This document shows, piece after piece, positions 1 to 12,290 of a stretch of DNA of 64,000 nt. The translations under genes were made by a program, and so were the position numbers. The notes below the pieces were generated by a model, which made no database searches, was not told where the DNA came from, and was given only the letters and a program-made list of their open reading frames with translations. Each line of letters opens with the position of its first letter. The stretch's first letter is position 1. This DNA is from Montifringilla adamsi. Taxonomy: Eukaryota; Chordata; Aves; Passeriformes; Passeridae. The DNA is taken from positions 11,876,429 through 11,940,428 of the forward strand of contig JAGGNK010006892.1 in assembly GCA_017590115.1 (NCBI GenBank). The letters are read 5' to 3'.

Positions 1-3
1 GCT

Positions 4-70
4 GGGGACAGGGACAGGGACACTGGGACCAGAGCTGCCTGGATTGGTGGGAAGGGCTGGGGGCATGGGG
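4..70 (+). repeat. G-rich segment with two G-quadruplex motifs
   Basis: Seen directly: four G-runs at 5-7, 11-13, 17-19 and 25-27 are separated by loops of 3, 3 and 5 bases. A second set lies at 49-51, 54-56, 59-63 and 67-70 with loops of 2, 2 and 3. Both fit the canonical four-run quadruplex pattern. The first set is also a short GGGACA tandem repeat. The window edge cuts the context, so this may be the end of a larger G-rich repeat or a promoter-type region to the left. Confidence 0.6.
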
Positions 71-2826
71 CTTCTGCATGCCTTACACCAGTTTTAGTCG
101 GAGGGGAGCAGTACTAGGATGTGTCTGAAAAGGAAAGCTTGGCATATCTGCAGAGAGAGAAAATATGAGGCTGAGGAAGATGAGACTCCAAAATCCATAA
201 TGAAGAGAGAAGACTAGTCAGTCCTAATTAGGAGCTGATTGTTATGGGGAAGGATGGTTGTTAGAGAAAGTTTCTTTTGAAAAACATTTTTCAACCTGCA
301 TTTGTTTGCATTAGGTTTGAACCAGATTGTACTTGCAGAACAAAAAGTACATGTTTAAACTCTGCTGGAAGCCTGCAGCCAACAAAGGAGATAAAGACCT
401 TCTGTTCCTCATGTTACACAATAATAGGGAAGGAATTAATAATGCTGCACTGAAAAAAACCCCTCTATTTAGACAGCTTTATGCAACAATAACAGGAGCC
501 TGCCGATGAGCTCAGTGTACCCTCTATTTACTATGTATGCTATGTGCAAATTACACAGACGTGCTTGAGCCTCTGGAATTGCAAAATTCACAAACTACTT
601 ATTCTGAGCTTGACAACAAAGCAGAGTCCACTTCACCTCACATCCAGTGTCAGAGAAGAAAGATAGTTTTGTCATTCAGGAATAAGCCTGTGCTAGAAGA
701 CATGATTTTGACTCCTAACTTTGTTCACTCAGTTCTGCTTCAATTCTTCTGGGAATAGAATTTCAGATTGATCAAGCTGTCAATGTTAATAATTAAAATT
801 TGAAATTGGGTTTTTTGGGGTGGAGGGAGAAGCATGATTACCTTTTAAATAGGTGAATGCTTAGCTCAATCCAGAATTACTTTTTGGACTTTATCTTTCT
901 GTAATATAAATAATTACACATCATGTACAACAGAAGAAATGACTGATTTACAGCTAGTACAGAGGCAATATCCTCTATAAAAAAGAAAGTGTCAGCTTGT
1001 CTTCAGAGTTTCTTCTGTAAGGTTTAGAATTAATTCTTTTTTTAAATTTCTTGATGTTGAAATTATTTGTAAGATCTGTGAGATACAGTCCCCGTGTAAG
1101 ATATTGTGAATTTCTTAGGTGTTCCTGGGACTGGGTAAGTTTCTTTCTTTATATGCCAAGTGGAACAGCAGGAGCATTTTCAGTAAGGAGTTATCAGCAG
1201 TAGCTACACTAAAAAACAAATAAATGATTAGTACTGTATGTGATGATCCTAGATTGGCAGGCTGAAAAACTGTGCATAAAGCTAAAGCTACGAAATCAAT
1301 CACTTAAACTCCATGAAGCATATTTATTAAGTTGTGAAAATTCTGAAACAAACTAAAATCTTCTTTGAGAGCAATCGTTTGGGGTATCTTATCTTTCATA
1401 AAATTTTGCCATGTTGGCCTTTCTAGAGTTCTCACATAGTGTTATCCTTAGCTTTGATTTTAGGCTGCTTTGTTCAGTCACTCTGGTCCAAATTACTCAC
1501 CGAAATGTGAAGTATGAGCATTATTGCATGTTGTGAGCACTTCAACAATAGTCAACATTTGCCAGTATCAGAGATTTTAAAGTTGTTTTCTGTTTAACTA
1601 AACATCTCAAAAGCTTCCCAATGGTATCCCATAAAAGCTTGTAATAAAGTTAAACATATATATTACTTGGATAACCCAAGATTTGGGTGGATGTTCACAA
1701 TTTTTAAAGCATATAACTTATATTTTGGTTTTCCTCTCTGTCTCCCAGAGGTCTGCTTAGGCAGACCTAGGGTACCAGGTATGTCTGTAAATGAAGAAGG
1801 ATATTAAAAGCTTTGATAAGTATTTTGAGAGATGACACATTTTGAAAGTTGGGTTGAGATTTTTGTAAATTATATGACCTACATAGAATAAGTGATAAAG
1901 GCAGAAAGAAAGCTTTACTGGCACAATCTTTATATAACTCTCTAGTGTTACTCATTTCTATATATCTTTAATGAAAAATTGAGTATGAACTGGATTTTAT
2001 TGCCATTTTGAAAATGCAGCATATGGAATATTTTCAGCCTTATATTCTCTGAAATGCATGATGAAACTGTCTTTTAGATTTCCTTTCTAAAGATCCTTTC
2101 AAAAAAGGCTCAGTGGTGGAAAACATCTTTCAAAAAATGTTTTTGTAAAGGGAAAATTTTAAAGGGGTTGGAGTCTTTGTGCATGCTAACTTATCCTGTT
2201 GTTAGTACTGTAGCATTTTCATGTAAAATAATGATAAGGAAAATATTCTCCATTTCTCAGCATTTTTTTTTCTGTAAGAACAGATTGCTATTCTCCTGTC
2301 TGCACAGAATTTGCACCAGCTGTATCAGAAATTTAGCAAAGGAAAAGAAAAAAGGTCATTTACATTGCAGATCCAACAGCAGAGACTACTGCTCAAGTCT
2401 TTGGCTAGAGATGATCAATATAAAAAAGAGATCGTTTCAGGTTATGTAACATTAGATGATGGGGTCACACATTAGGAACTATTCTAAAAATAAAAAAGTT
2501 TATAAAGAAGAAAGAAAAGAATGAGATGTTCTTTCCTGGTCCTAAGTTTTGCAAGCTAAGGGTACTGTTTTCTTAGTCCAACCTGACAAAATTTTCTAAA
2601 GTATCATATTTTGATGCTTTAGCTTAAAGCTTGATGTTTCATAAATCTAGTTTTCTAGAGGATGTCCTTTCAGACAATGACTATTTTGCAAATTTCTCTA
2701 CAATTTCTCTATGTTTAACTTGTATGTGGACATACAGTTTCCTTGAGGTCTAATATATTTCTAAAAGACCCTCAGCTGGAAGTAATAGCAGCTGCTAAAG
2801 AAAATTCAATTCAAGTTTTCTTGCAC
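71..2826. other. AT-rich noncoding DNA, nothing recognised
   Basis: No transposon, RNA gene or convincing coding frame was recognised. Open frames here are under 95 codons, lie on both strands and show no family resemblance. The sequence is AT-rich with short A and T runs only. Confidence 0.6.
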
Positions 2827-2967
2827 AAAAAAAAAACCAAAAAAAACCAAAAAAAACACCAAAACAAAACATAACAAAAACCCCCAAAAAACAAAAACAA
2901 AACAAAAAAAAAAAAAAACAAAAAAAAAAAAACCCCAAAAAAAAACCCCCCAAAAAAAAAAAAAACC
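2827..2967 (+). repeat. A/C-rich low-complexity tract
   Basis: About 140 bp made almost only of A-runs (4-15 A) broken by single C, CC or blocks of up to six C. There is no fixed period, so it is low complexity rather than a true microsatellite. Similar A/C tracts occur near 20.2 kb and 55.7 kb. It could be a decayed poly(A) tail, but no element body is recognisable upstream. Confidence 0.9.
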
Positions 2968-3074
2968 AGAATATGATCAGGGAGTCTTGCTCATCTTATC
3001 CATTTTCAAGGCTCTTTTTCCCTGAGGAATTTGAGAAAAGGGAAAAGTACTAAGGTAGGGGAAAAAATATTATG

Positions 3075-3099
3075 AAACTGTTTATACAGTAAACAGTTT
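3075..3099. repeat. Perfect 10-bp inverted repeat (hairpin)
   Basis: Arms 3075-3084 and 3090-3099 are exact reverse complements around a 5-base loop. The arms are AT-rich and no known RNA gene fits. It may be chance. Confidence 0.5.
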
Positions 3100-4077
3100 T
3101 AGATAGATTTTCCACAGAAAATATCACTGTTTTTCTTTGGGGAAAAAAAATCCTTGATAGAAGAGCATAGATAATTTGAAATATTTTGTGCCACAGAACC
3201 TCAGGGTAGAGGTTTGGTTATCCCTATCTGCATTCCTTGACAGCCTCACCAGCTCTGAGCTCTGAAGCTGTGAGGAACTGTCTTCTCCCACAGTGCTTCA
3301 TGGAAAGTGTGGTCCTATTCAGGGGTCCAGACTGCAGAAGAAAATGGGACTGTAACTCATTACCCTGTAATGGCCTTGAGTAGCCATAAAAAAAAAGTAA
3401 TAAAAATCAACCTTATAAATTAATACGTATCAGTTGGTTTTCTAACCAACACTTTTTTTTTACTTTTAGATTAATGAAAAGTTGCATGGAAAAAGTTCTA
3501 TTTTTTCATTCTTAGTCATGTCTCAGATTCTTGCTATTTGGGTGCACATGTGCCATTTTGGGGTTCGAATGTCCTCGGTTTTTATGAGTTTAGTTTATTG
3601 GTGACCACTGCCATGGATCCTGCTCACCTCATCCAGGAGCCTCATCCATCTGTGTTAGAAATTAGTCCTTACGCTAGTGTCCATGAAGAAAAGAAAAAGC
3701 CCAGTTGGGCAAGGATTTTAAAAACTCACAAAACACTGAAGCAATTATTTCACACACCCCTCAGATCACAAAAGGCAATGGAATTTCTGGAGGGAGTAGT
3801 AGCCATCTAACTAATTACTTTAAGCAAGAGAAAAAGCTCACTGTCAAGGTCAGACTAGAAACATAGTGAGGCAGGGTATATTTTATTACAAGGAACCTCT
3901 CAGTGTTTTGATTATGTTATTAGTTCCACGTAAGTGTATTAACTGAAAAAGCACGATTAGCTGAATAAATTTCAGGAGGGATGTGAAAGCTGGTGTCAGC
4001 AGTTAGAATGCAGACACAAATTTTTGTCCAGCAAGGCAAGAAAGCAAAATTTAAGGTGGAACCTCCCAGAAAAGACA

Positions 4078-4078
<1 letters not shown>
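3100..4078. other. Noncoding DNA with one unassigned 90-codon frame
   Basis: No repeat family was recognised. A plus-strand frame of 90 codons (3538-3810) exists, but it has no signal peptide, membrane segment or familiar motif. Its length is within what chance gives in this window, so I treat it as non-genic. Confidence 0.5.

Positions 4079-4108
<30 letters not shown>
4079..4108 (+). repeat. Poly(A) tract, 30 A
   Basis: An uninterrupted run of about 30 A. It could be a retroposon tail, since an AATAAA lies about 115 bp upstream. However, no gene-like or SINE-like body is recognisable before it and no target-site duplication is evident. Confidence 0.9.
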
Positions 4109-4113
<5 letters not shown>

Positions 4114-4330
4114 AAGGAACATGTATGTGATTTCTGCTTGTCCAGACAGAGGCAAAGCCTCTTTGATCAAATGACAAGAAAAAGGACAGATAACATAGTC
4201 TTTTGAAGGTCAAGTCAACCTTTGAAAATTAATCTGGAGAACACAGTTCTAAGAAAATATTTCAGTAGCACAGTTGCGAGCCCTTGTCTGAAAAATTTTT
4301 GCACACTGACAACTAATGTTCATTTACGAG

Positions 4331-4388
4331 GGAAAAAAACCCAGAAAAAAAAAAAAGGAAAAAAAAAATAAAAAAACCTCCAAAAAAT
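4331..4388 (+). repeat. A-rich low-complexity tract
   Basis: A-runs of 7-12 bases interrupted by CCC, GG, T and CC. This is low complexity without a fixed period. Confidence 0.8.
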
Positions 4389-7300
4389 CCAACTAAACCA
4401 TACAACATTTATTTTGATACTTAACAATAAAGAAAGTTGACTCTGTTTCAGGGTATATTTGAGGACTTGAAAGGTAAGACTGAAATTTCATTAGATCACC
4501 ATTATATTCTTTTGAACTCTTTAAAGACAAACACTTCAACCAAGCTACCATGAACCAAGACATTCCTCCTTTCTTTATCCCTCTGCCTCTCCTTGTACCT
4601 CTGGGTATTCATTTGCCCTTTATGCTACTCTTAGTATTTGAGCTAATCTTCTGATCTTTAATGTTGGCACTGCAGAAAGAAGAATTTGAGAATGTTAAGA
4701 ATTAGAGAACCTACCTCTGTCTGGACACCAAATGGCAATTACTGTCTGAGCATGATATTAGAAAAAAGTAGATTTTTTCAGTGATGCAGAGGAAGAAAAT
4801 CTGAACCCATCCAGGAATTCCATATGTGCATAAATAATGTGTTTGTGCTCTTCTTGGGTGAGAAAGGTCTCGTGCTGTGAACAAGGCCTTGATGTTGTCT
4901 TTGACTTCCTATTTGCAAGGAGTCAGGACTGCTCATCCTTGGTGCTGCTGGCAGAGGCCATGCTCCCACCCACACCTGTGCTGCAGGGCTTGCAGAAGAG
5001 AAAGCAAGGCAGAATGAGGGGCACATGTTAGGAAAATACTGAAAATACTCTCCCTGAACATAGGAGAGTTCTCCAAGAGAAGGAGGCAAGCGCTCAAGAC
5101 CAGAAGCCTGGGGGAAAAACTGGTGTCCCTGGGCCATCAGAGGTGACAGCAGTTCAGTCCCTCCAGCCCAGGGGGCTGTTTCCAGCTGAGATGTGAGCAA
5201 AGGTAGCCCCAGATTCTTTCTATTGCCCAGAACCCGGTGTAAGATTTTTCTGCAAAAGGTTTGGTTCCCGCTTTCTTGAGAGATGAGACAACATATCAGG
5301 AGGGATTCTTTGTCTCCTTTAATGTGAGGTGCTATAAGTGGATCAGACACTTCAGAGTCTCTTTTACAATGGCACAAATCACAAGTGTCTGCCCCTCCAA
5401 TCCTCTCTTCCCTTCCTGTTCCTTCTGGATGAATTGGCTTTTTCTTTTCAATGCATAAAGGATGAAATCTGGGCTACCAGTTTCAGTACTCTATTTTTGT
5501 CCCATTTTGACTTGGATTTTCATTCCACTTGTGCTGTTTTCAGAAAAAAAATACAAGTAACTTATTTCTTTTACCAATTTTATGGATATATATTTGTAAG
5601 AAATCACTGATTTGAACTTTGTTTATTCAATATATTGGACAAACACCTACAAAAGAAGAATTTTTTTGTTTTCCTTTGAAATTGATTGCCTTTGTCCATT
5701 AAAAGGAGTTTTAAGAGAAAGTATACCAAGTTGGTTTTGCATCCCTCAGATATATAGCTTAGCCATTTAAATTTACCTATTGGAAGCCTGTGAAAGGCTG
5801 GGACTACAGCACAGAGGTGAATGAAAAGCAAAGCATTAGAAATGGGAAAACATACACCAATCATACTACTGCGTTAATGCTCAAATGAAGAGTGTGTGCA
5901 TATACTGTTTTTTAAAAAAGTTTTTAAAATAACACACATGACCATTGGCTTCAGGGGAGGCAAAGAAAAAAGAATTGTCTTTCTATCAGCCTATGAATTA
6001 TTGGGTGGGAAGGCATCAGTTGTAACCAAACTGAAGTCAGGAGTTTACCAATAAGAGATGGTTCTGAAAGCTCTCACTGTTTGAGGAAATCCTATTGAAA
6101 CAATTGTCATCACTGCCAGAAGTCCCTATTCACAGAACTAAGTAGACACTTCGCTACAGCACAAGAAATTCTTTATAGTTTGTTTATAAACTCTGCTTTT
6201 GTATAGAAAAACGAACTACCAAAATCCCCTGAGTGAAATTATTTAATGCCCTTCCTCAGCCAGTGATCCTTTCTATATATTATTTTAAGGTTAGTTATTA
6301 AGCTCTAAGCAAACACTTGGCTGATATTTTTGGATCATGGGCAAGCAGGCTGTAAGGAGTTACAGCTGTGAGCAAAGATTACCTAAACTGGCCTCTAACT
6401 GTGTATTTCAAGCTTACCAAGACAATCAGCAGTCAGCATATCTAATGTCCTCTTCTAACTTGTTTGGAAGTGAGAATGAGACTGTGACAGGTTCAAAACA
6501 GCCCATCATTGCATAAGGGGAGGAAGGCAAGGTGCTGCTCCAGGGCACTATTCCAAGGTCAAGACAGCAGACAGAAATAGCCCCTTCTACAGTGAAATAC
6601 TTTAGGTTTATACTAATAGCCAAATTCTACCAATTAGTCCCTAAAATTGTTTGTTGGTTCACTGGTTATGAGGCAAGGCCAGATGTCTAGAAATAGATGT
6701 CTTGATTAGATTCTCCCTCCACATGCCTCAGGAATGTTCTCTTTGCTGTTGATCAGAGTAATCTAGCATACAAAATCATAGATGAATGTGCTCACAGCAG
6801 AATTGCTTCTTGGCATTTTAGAGATTCTACGAGATCCTAGTCCCTTTGGATGGTAATTAGTTGAAGTACTGGTATAATTTGTTTTAAGCTTAGTGGGGAG
6901 GATCCTATATATTGTTTTGTTTATCATTTTGTTGGCTCACTAAGTTAGGAGAGGTCTGGGGCCTTGTTGACTTGGAAGGAAATCTAAATCTCCAAATATG
7001 GGAAGTAGTAGGCTAGAAGATGTGATGAGGTGGATGCTGATGGGATTTCAGCTCAGTGTTCAACCAGTTCTTATTCTGCAACAGAGAGTTGGGAATCTAT
7101 TGTCATTGTCCACCTATCAAATGCTACTCTTGATGTCTCTTCCTCTCAGACCTTGGAGGTGTGAATCCCAGACACGTCAGGTTTTGACATGATGTTTATG
7201 AGCAATGGTAGTCACTCCTGCACTACAGAGTATGCAAATGAATTCAGAAATGCCATGCTGGTTTACATAAATTCTACCACAGACACAATATCTGTAGCAT

Positions 7301-7947
7301 GCTATTAAATCATGAAACAAAGATCATTTTTTCTGCCTAATCGAATTCTGATAAGTTCAGGAAACTGTTCCTTTTTAGACCTGATATTGTGCCCAGGACA
7401 TTTAGGGTGGGTTTCTTTTAGCAGGTAATATGGTAGGAGCATCTCAGAAAATACTCCATGCAAAAAGTGAGCATATTAATGAAGTAAATGGCATGATCAA
7501 GTGGCTTTCTTATTTTTTTTCTTGCTTATGGCTTTTCTGGCTCAGCTGCCAATGCAAAAGTTATTGATATTTTTTGTGCATTACCATTCCTGCACAGACC
7601 ATTTGTTCTAATTTTTCAAGATTTTGTAGCAGTTAATCTAACAGTTTATACTTCGGCAGAATTCCCATTAAGATGCAAGTGTAAGGTAAACAATTAAAGG
7701 ATTGAGCATGCATATTGAGAAAGCTGACGATGTGCTGCTTGTGGTGATGACTCTTGCTGCTCTTTTATCCTCAGCCACATGGCATTAGATGCTGCCTTTA
7801 CAAAACAGTCTTGTCTTTGTCAAGCAGGAAATAATCTAGAACCCCTTTTTTCACCATCTGTTCTTTGCTGAATCCTTGTGAGGTGCCCTGGTGTCCTTGT
7901 TCTCACTCTCCTTACAACGCTCTGAAATCCTCAAACATCTTTCGAGT
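4389..7947. other. Noncoding DNA holding the longest unassigned open frame
   Basis: No transposon was recognised. A moderately GC-rich block around 4890-5260 contains a 199-codon minus-strand frame (4778-5377), the longest in the window. Its product is rich in Ser, Pro and Leu with no motif I know. The rest of the interval is AT-rich with nothing further recognised. Confidence 0.5.
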
Positions 7948-8023
7948 TCAAAGAGAAGCACATGGGGCTACATGGTGTACATTTGTCAAAGAGAAGCACA
8001 TGGGGCTACATGGTGTACATTTG
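7948..8023 (+). repeat. Perfect 38-bp tandem duplication, 2 copies
   Basis: 7948-7985 and 7986-8023 are identical over all 38 bases and directly adjacent. The unit is not itself a simple repeat. Complete identity suggests a recent duplication by slippage or unequal exchange, or a collapsed or expanded assembly repeat. Confidence 0.95.
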
Positions 8024-9514
8024 TCTGCTAGATACAGCCCCTTTTTTTGTGCCTCTAATGTTTCTGTTTGCTTTTCTGCCATGTAAGGAGATACCTACAG
8101 GGTTATGAACTGCCAGAATATTTAGTCCACTCACATACTTACTATACCTCAGATTTACAGGACATTTCTTCTGGGAATAATTAGATCTTCTGTACATTGG
8201 AGAAGCTGTTTGCAGATTGTGGTAATCAGATCTAGATCAATTCAATTAATGCTCAAAGAAAATTGCTAATATTTCTTCTGTAATATCATTTGTAAGGCCA
8301 AAAAGAACTTCCCACTGCTGTAATACATTGCTATGTTAATGTGGGTGAGAGGAAAACAGGAATATTGCCTATTTTCCCATCTAATGCCAGCACTTTTAAG
8401 AACTGATAGCAGCTGCCAGAAGCAGCCATTTGTAGTACACAATATTGAGTTTTATCAAGCCTGAATAATCAGAAGCTATGCTGTGTAGCAAGACTATTTT
8501 TCTCTTGAAAAAGCATATCAACACTGAGGCAAAGCCCATACCAGCATTATGGCAGGTAGGAGGCCTGTCAGATGGACAGTGATTATAGCACCAGTCCAGT
8601 TGAGAAATGTAAACTTTATGACTTGGTCCTTGGGCTGTATAGCTGTGTCCAAGGTTTGAACCACTGGAACAGCCTGGGTGTTAGCAGTATGGAAAATCCA
8701 ACTCATGACTGTCTGAAATCCCAAAGTAAGGTTTGGAATGAAACCTGTATTTGTTTAAGGATATATATCTTGGCAGCATCAGCAGGACATTACCACAAAT
8801 TACTTACTTTCAGGTTCATTTGTACAATGTAACAATAAAAAGTTTTAGGTCAGAGATTACATGGAATGTTTTTCAGGAAAAGAAAATTAAATTTCTTTTT
8901 TAAAATTAACACCCAGTAAATATTCACAGAGATACCTTCTAGAAGATGATATAAAAACCTTTGCTAGGAAACTTTTATTAGTTTTGAAAACTTGTAACAG
9001 TTTAGTGCTAGATCACACATCTGCAAGCAGCACAGACTGTACTGGCAGTGTGGGAAGACCGTGCTGTGGAAAGCAGCAGCCTGGAAAGAGTCAGCTGAAT
9101 AAGGAGCAGCCAGTTATGGCTGAGGGAGTTAACATGCACAGGGAAAGTATGACTGAGGAGGACAACAGATCTGGTACTGCTGCTCTGTAGGGAAGAAATG
9201 AGGAATGGGAGCCCAGGGTCCACTTTGTGGCCAAGAACTGCAAGAAGTGCACTGAGTTAAGGGCTCCCTGAATGACCTACAGCGTAATTCCAGTGAGGCT
9301 CCTTCTACAGTCAGTCATAATATACTCATCCAATTTAGACAACCTGAGAGAAATTTTAAGAGCAACTTGATAACAGAATGCAAGTGTTTCCATTGGAGTG
9401 AAGTCAGATCAGTTCAGAGTGAGATTATTTAAGCCATTCTTAGCATTAAAGATAAGAGAATATTGGAAGTCAAAGGTACATTTGGAAGACCTTGAGGTAC
9501 TGCAAGACTGTGTG

Positions 9515-9545
9515 AAAAAAGCCTTATAACATGTAAGGCTTTTTT
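9515..9545. repeat. Perfect 12-bp inverted repeat with 7-base loop
   Basis: Arms 9515-9526 (six A, then GCCTTA) and 9534-9545 (TAAGGC, then six T) are exact complements. On the plus strand it looks like a bacterial terminator, but in this vertebrate-like context that resemblance is probably accidental. It is too short for a typical microRNA precursor. Confidence 0.6.
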
Positions 9546-10359
9546 TTCTGGCCTTACACCATGTGCCTATATTCTTCTCCCCACCTCCCCTCACATTTCA
9601 ATTAACAGATGTGTTGTTGACCTTTATGGAAAAAAATTATTTTGATTCATTTTTTCAGACTCAGTACCACTGAGTAGAAATAGAGTCATCATTAAAATCA
9701 GACACTGTTATTTTCTGCTTTTCAGATACTTCCATCTTTCAGAGACTTCCATCTTTTTTTCATTTAATTCTTGCTTACATGAAGGTACTTGGGAATAAAA
9801 TCTCCCCTGTGGTGTATTCCCTGCTGAATAAGAATGTTTGCACATTGGGTAACTTATTAATAATAAACTCTGTTTGCTGATATATCTGAAAAATGCTTTA
9901 CTTCAGTTTAATATTTGGCGTTATCTCTAAATATTGATGTATTTTAGGCACTTATTCATATGTTCTGGAGAATTCTTCTTTCAGTGAAGAATAGCCATTA
10001 TTTAAAAGTACAGTGCAGCCCATCTCTGGTCCTCCCTGGCATTTTCAGTCTATGCCAGGTTCCACAGTGCCAGTGAGAATATTGGGGTCAAACTGAAAGG
10101 GTGCCCCATGGGTCTGGTTCTGACCTGCTAACTGAGACAGTGCCCAGCTGTATCTTTGTAAAGATGGTGAGAAGTGGCTGAGCACTGAGCTACAGCAGAG
10201 CTTTGATTTCTAGAAATTCAAAGATAAATCAGAATGTAAGAAGTTCTTTCAAATGCCTTTCTTATAGCCGTCCAATTGTACAGTGTTTTTCACAAGCAGT
10301 TTGGTCCAAAATATCTTTGGTGGTCATGACAAAGTTTTAAAGGAAATGTTTGTTGGGTG

Positions 10360-10382
10360 TTTTTTTTGGTTTTTTTTTTTTT
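10360..10382 (+). repeat. T-rich low-complexity tract
   Basis: Two T-runs of roughly 8 and 13 bases separated by GG, followed by TTGG-type sequence. Confidence 0.8.
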
Positions 10383-11920
10383 AACTTGGTTTGGTTTTTA
10401 TATGCTGGTAAATTTTTAATCTTTTGAAATAATTGCATTTGCAAACAGGACTATTAAAATTTGTTCTTAATAAAGTAGAACATAAAGAAATAGTAAATTT
10501 AAGAAAAATTCAAAATTACAAACATTTCAAAACTTCAGTGATAATCCTAAGTGTCATCAATACTGAAATAAAATCAAGTCAAGGTTCTCCTTTTTATTTT
10601 CCAGAGAATCAGTAGTTCCTGTTCTGTTTGTCTTATGAAGTACTATGCCATCCATCTACCTCAGCATCTTGTTGTAACCTGCTTAATCACTTAAAGATGA
10701 ACAGGGAAGGTGTTTTGTTTCTGATGGCATTACACAAACAAATTATCAGGAGCTTGTGATGTTCACAAAAACAGGATTTCCCGACAAGGTTTTGTATGAA
10801 AAGCTAATACAGCCCCTTTCATCTCAGAGCAGAATGCCTTCCTCATTAATCTGCCTTCTCTTCATCTTAATAATACTTAGCAGTCACATAATGCTTTGCA
10901 TTCCCTAAGCACTGTACCTAAATTGAGAATCCTTTTTAGTAGTTAGGTGTATACCTGCTAAGGGAGTGCTATAGAAATCCTAATTGCAGGTGTCTGCAAG
11001 TTAAAAAAAAACTTTTTAAAAATTGAGAGGAGAAAAAGGATGGAAAAAAGAAATAGGAAAACTAAAATAGTTTATTTTAGTCTTAAAATAGTGCTGACAA
11101 CATTTTTTTGTCTTTTACAGTGCTTAGATATCATGTTGATAAATGCCTTGGTACCTCTGAGGAAAAGTAGATCATCAGTATATTTTTCAGTAAAAATAAT
11201 AAAAATCAGTAATTTTTCCTGAATATTGAATCTGAAAGAGAGCAAGACAATAGTTTTTATGTAGCCATTTCTCTTATATTTGTCTGTGTTATTTGATGAC
11301 TTTTGCTAAGTCTATATTATTAAGTAATGTGGACAAGTAAGACTGTAGAAGTAATGTTGATGTTTAGGGCCTTGCATCTGCAATATGCACATTTATATTA
11401 AAACTAAACTGGTCCCATGACCTGAGTGTCCTTTACAGCTGGAGTGCATTAAGTACACTCCCAGGAGCACATCTTCCAATTTAGTCCCATCCAGAAGGAA
11501 TCCAGGTCATTTGCTCCGAGAACATTTTGTGGTGGAAATCAAAGCACAACAAAAAGAGACAATAGGCAATTTGTTTCAAAATCTCACTCTTCCTTTAAAT
11601 TGAAACACCAAAATAGGCACCCCTCTGGGATTTGGATGGAATGTACTGTTTCTAACTCAACAGAAGATCCTGTACTGGCACAAACTGAGGAGCTCATATA
11701 TCATTTTGAAGCACTGAATGCCTTGTTTTTAGCAGCAAGGAATATTCTTATTTCATTATGGTTTGCAAGTAGCAGCTAGAAATAGAGATGGGAGAGCTGG
11801 AATGAAAGACATTGATTTAATAACATACCTAAGGATATACAGTTCCTAGAACTCGCATTATTTAGTTTTTTTGCTGAATCTGAGCTCATGGAAAGTTCAG
11901 ACTTTTAAAGGCTGGGGCAT

Positions 11921-12270
11921 CTACAATAATGCTTTTCTGTGGTAGTCCTCACCTATCTGTTCCCTGCTGTGAATTTGGCCACATGTTGAGGTATGGATAC
12001 CAACAGGGAGCCTGCTGGGCCCACGTGCTGCCTGCAGTGGTGTTGAGCCTTCCCCAGAGCGAGGCAGAGCAGCCCCTGCAGTAGATGGCTGTGCAACCGT
12101 CTGCCCCCGGCATGAGACCACCAATCCTAACTTCAGTGAGAGAGATCACATTTGCAACTAATGCATGACTGACACCTGTTCCAGGGTGCCAACAACAGCA
12201 GTTCTGCCTTTGGGTACAAGCCAGGTTCGAATGGAGTGTTAAAGGCCCTCCCTAGCAGGAGTGACCAGGG
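11921..12270 (-). mobile_element. Possible ERV leader or internal remnant next to the LTR
   Basis: This segment lies on the internal side of the minus-strand LTR and its primer-binding-site-like sequence. It is richer in GC and CpG than its neighbours, especially 12000-12110, which fits a retroviral leader. I recognise no gag, pro, pol or env motif. Two short overlapping minus-strand frames here have no family resemblance. The left boundary is a guess from base composition. Alternatively it is ordinary host sequence beside a solo LTR. Confidence 0.3.
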
Positions 12271-12288
12271 GTAGTTGTGGCAGTGCCA
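12271..12288 (-). promoter_or_regulatory. Candidate retroviral primer-binding site
   Basis: On the minus strand, two bases after the LTR's terminal CA, the sequence begins TGGCACTGCC. A TGG two bases past the LTR is the usual place and start for a primer-binding site, because tRNAs end in CCA. I could not match the 18-mer to a particular tRNA. Confidence 0.4.
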
Positions 12289-12290
12289 GT

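Larger units (their letters stand above)
8024..11920. other. AT-rich noncoding DNA, nothing recognised apart from short repeats
   Basis: Open frames are under 90 codons and unassigned. A hairpin (9515-9545) and a T-rich tract (10360-10382) are listed separately. No CR1, LTR or RNA gene was recognised here. Confidence 0.5.

Noticed and set aside
9515..9547. Rho-independent-terminator-like hairpin and T run
   Set aside because: The surrounding DNA is vertebrate, where such terminators do not operate for RNA polymerase II.
12205..12232. GGTTCGAAT, resembling a tRNA B box
   Set aside because: No matching A box, cloverleaf or acceptor stem around it. It lies in the possible ERV leader.
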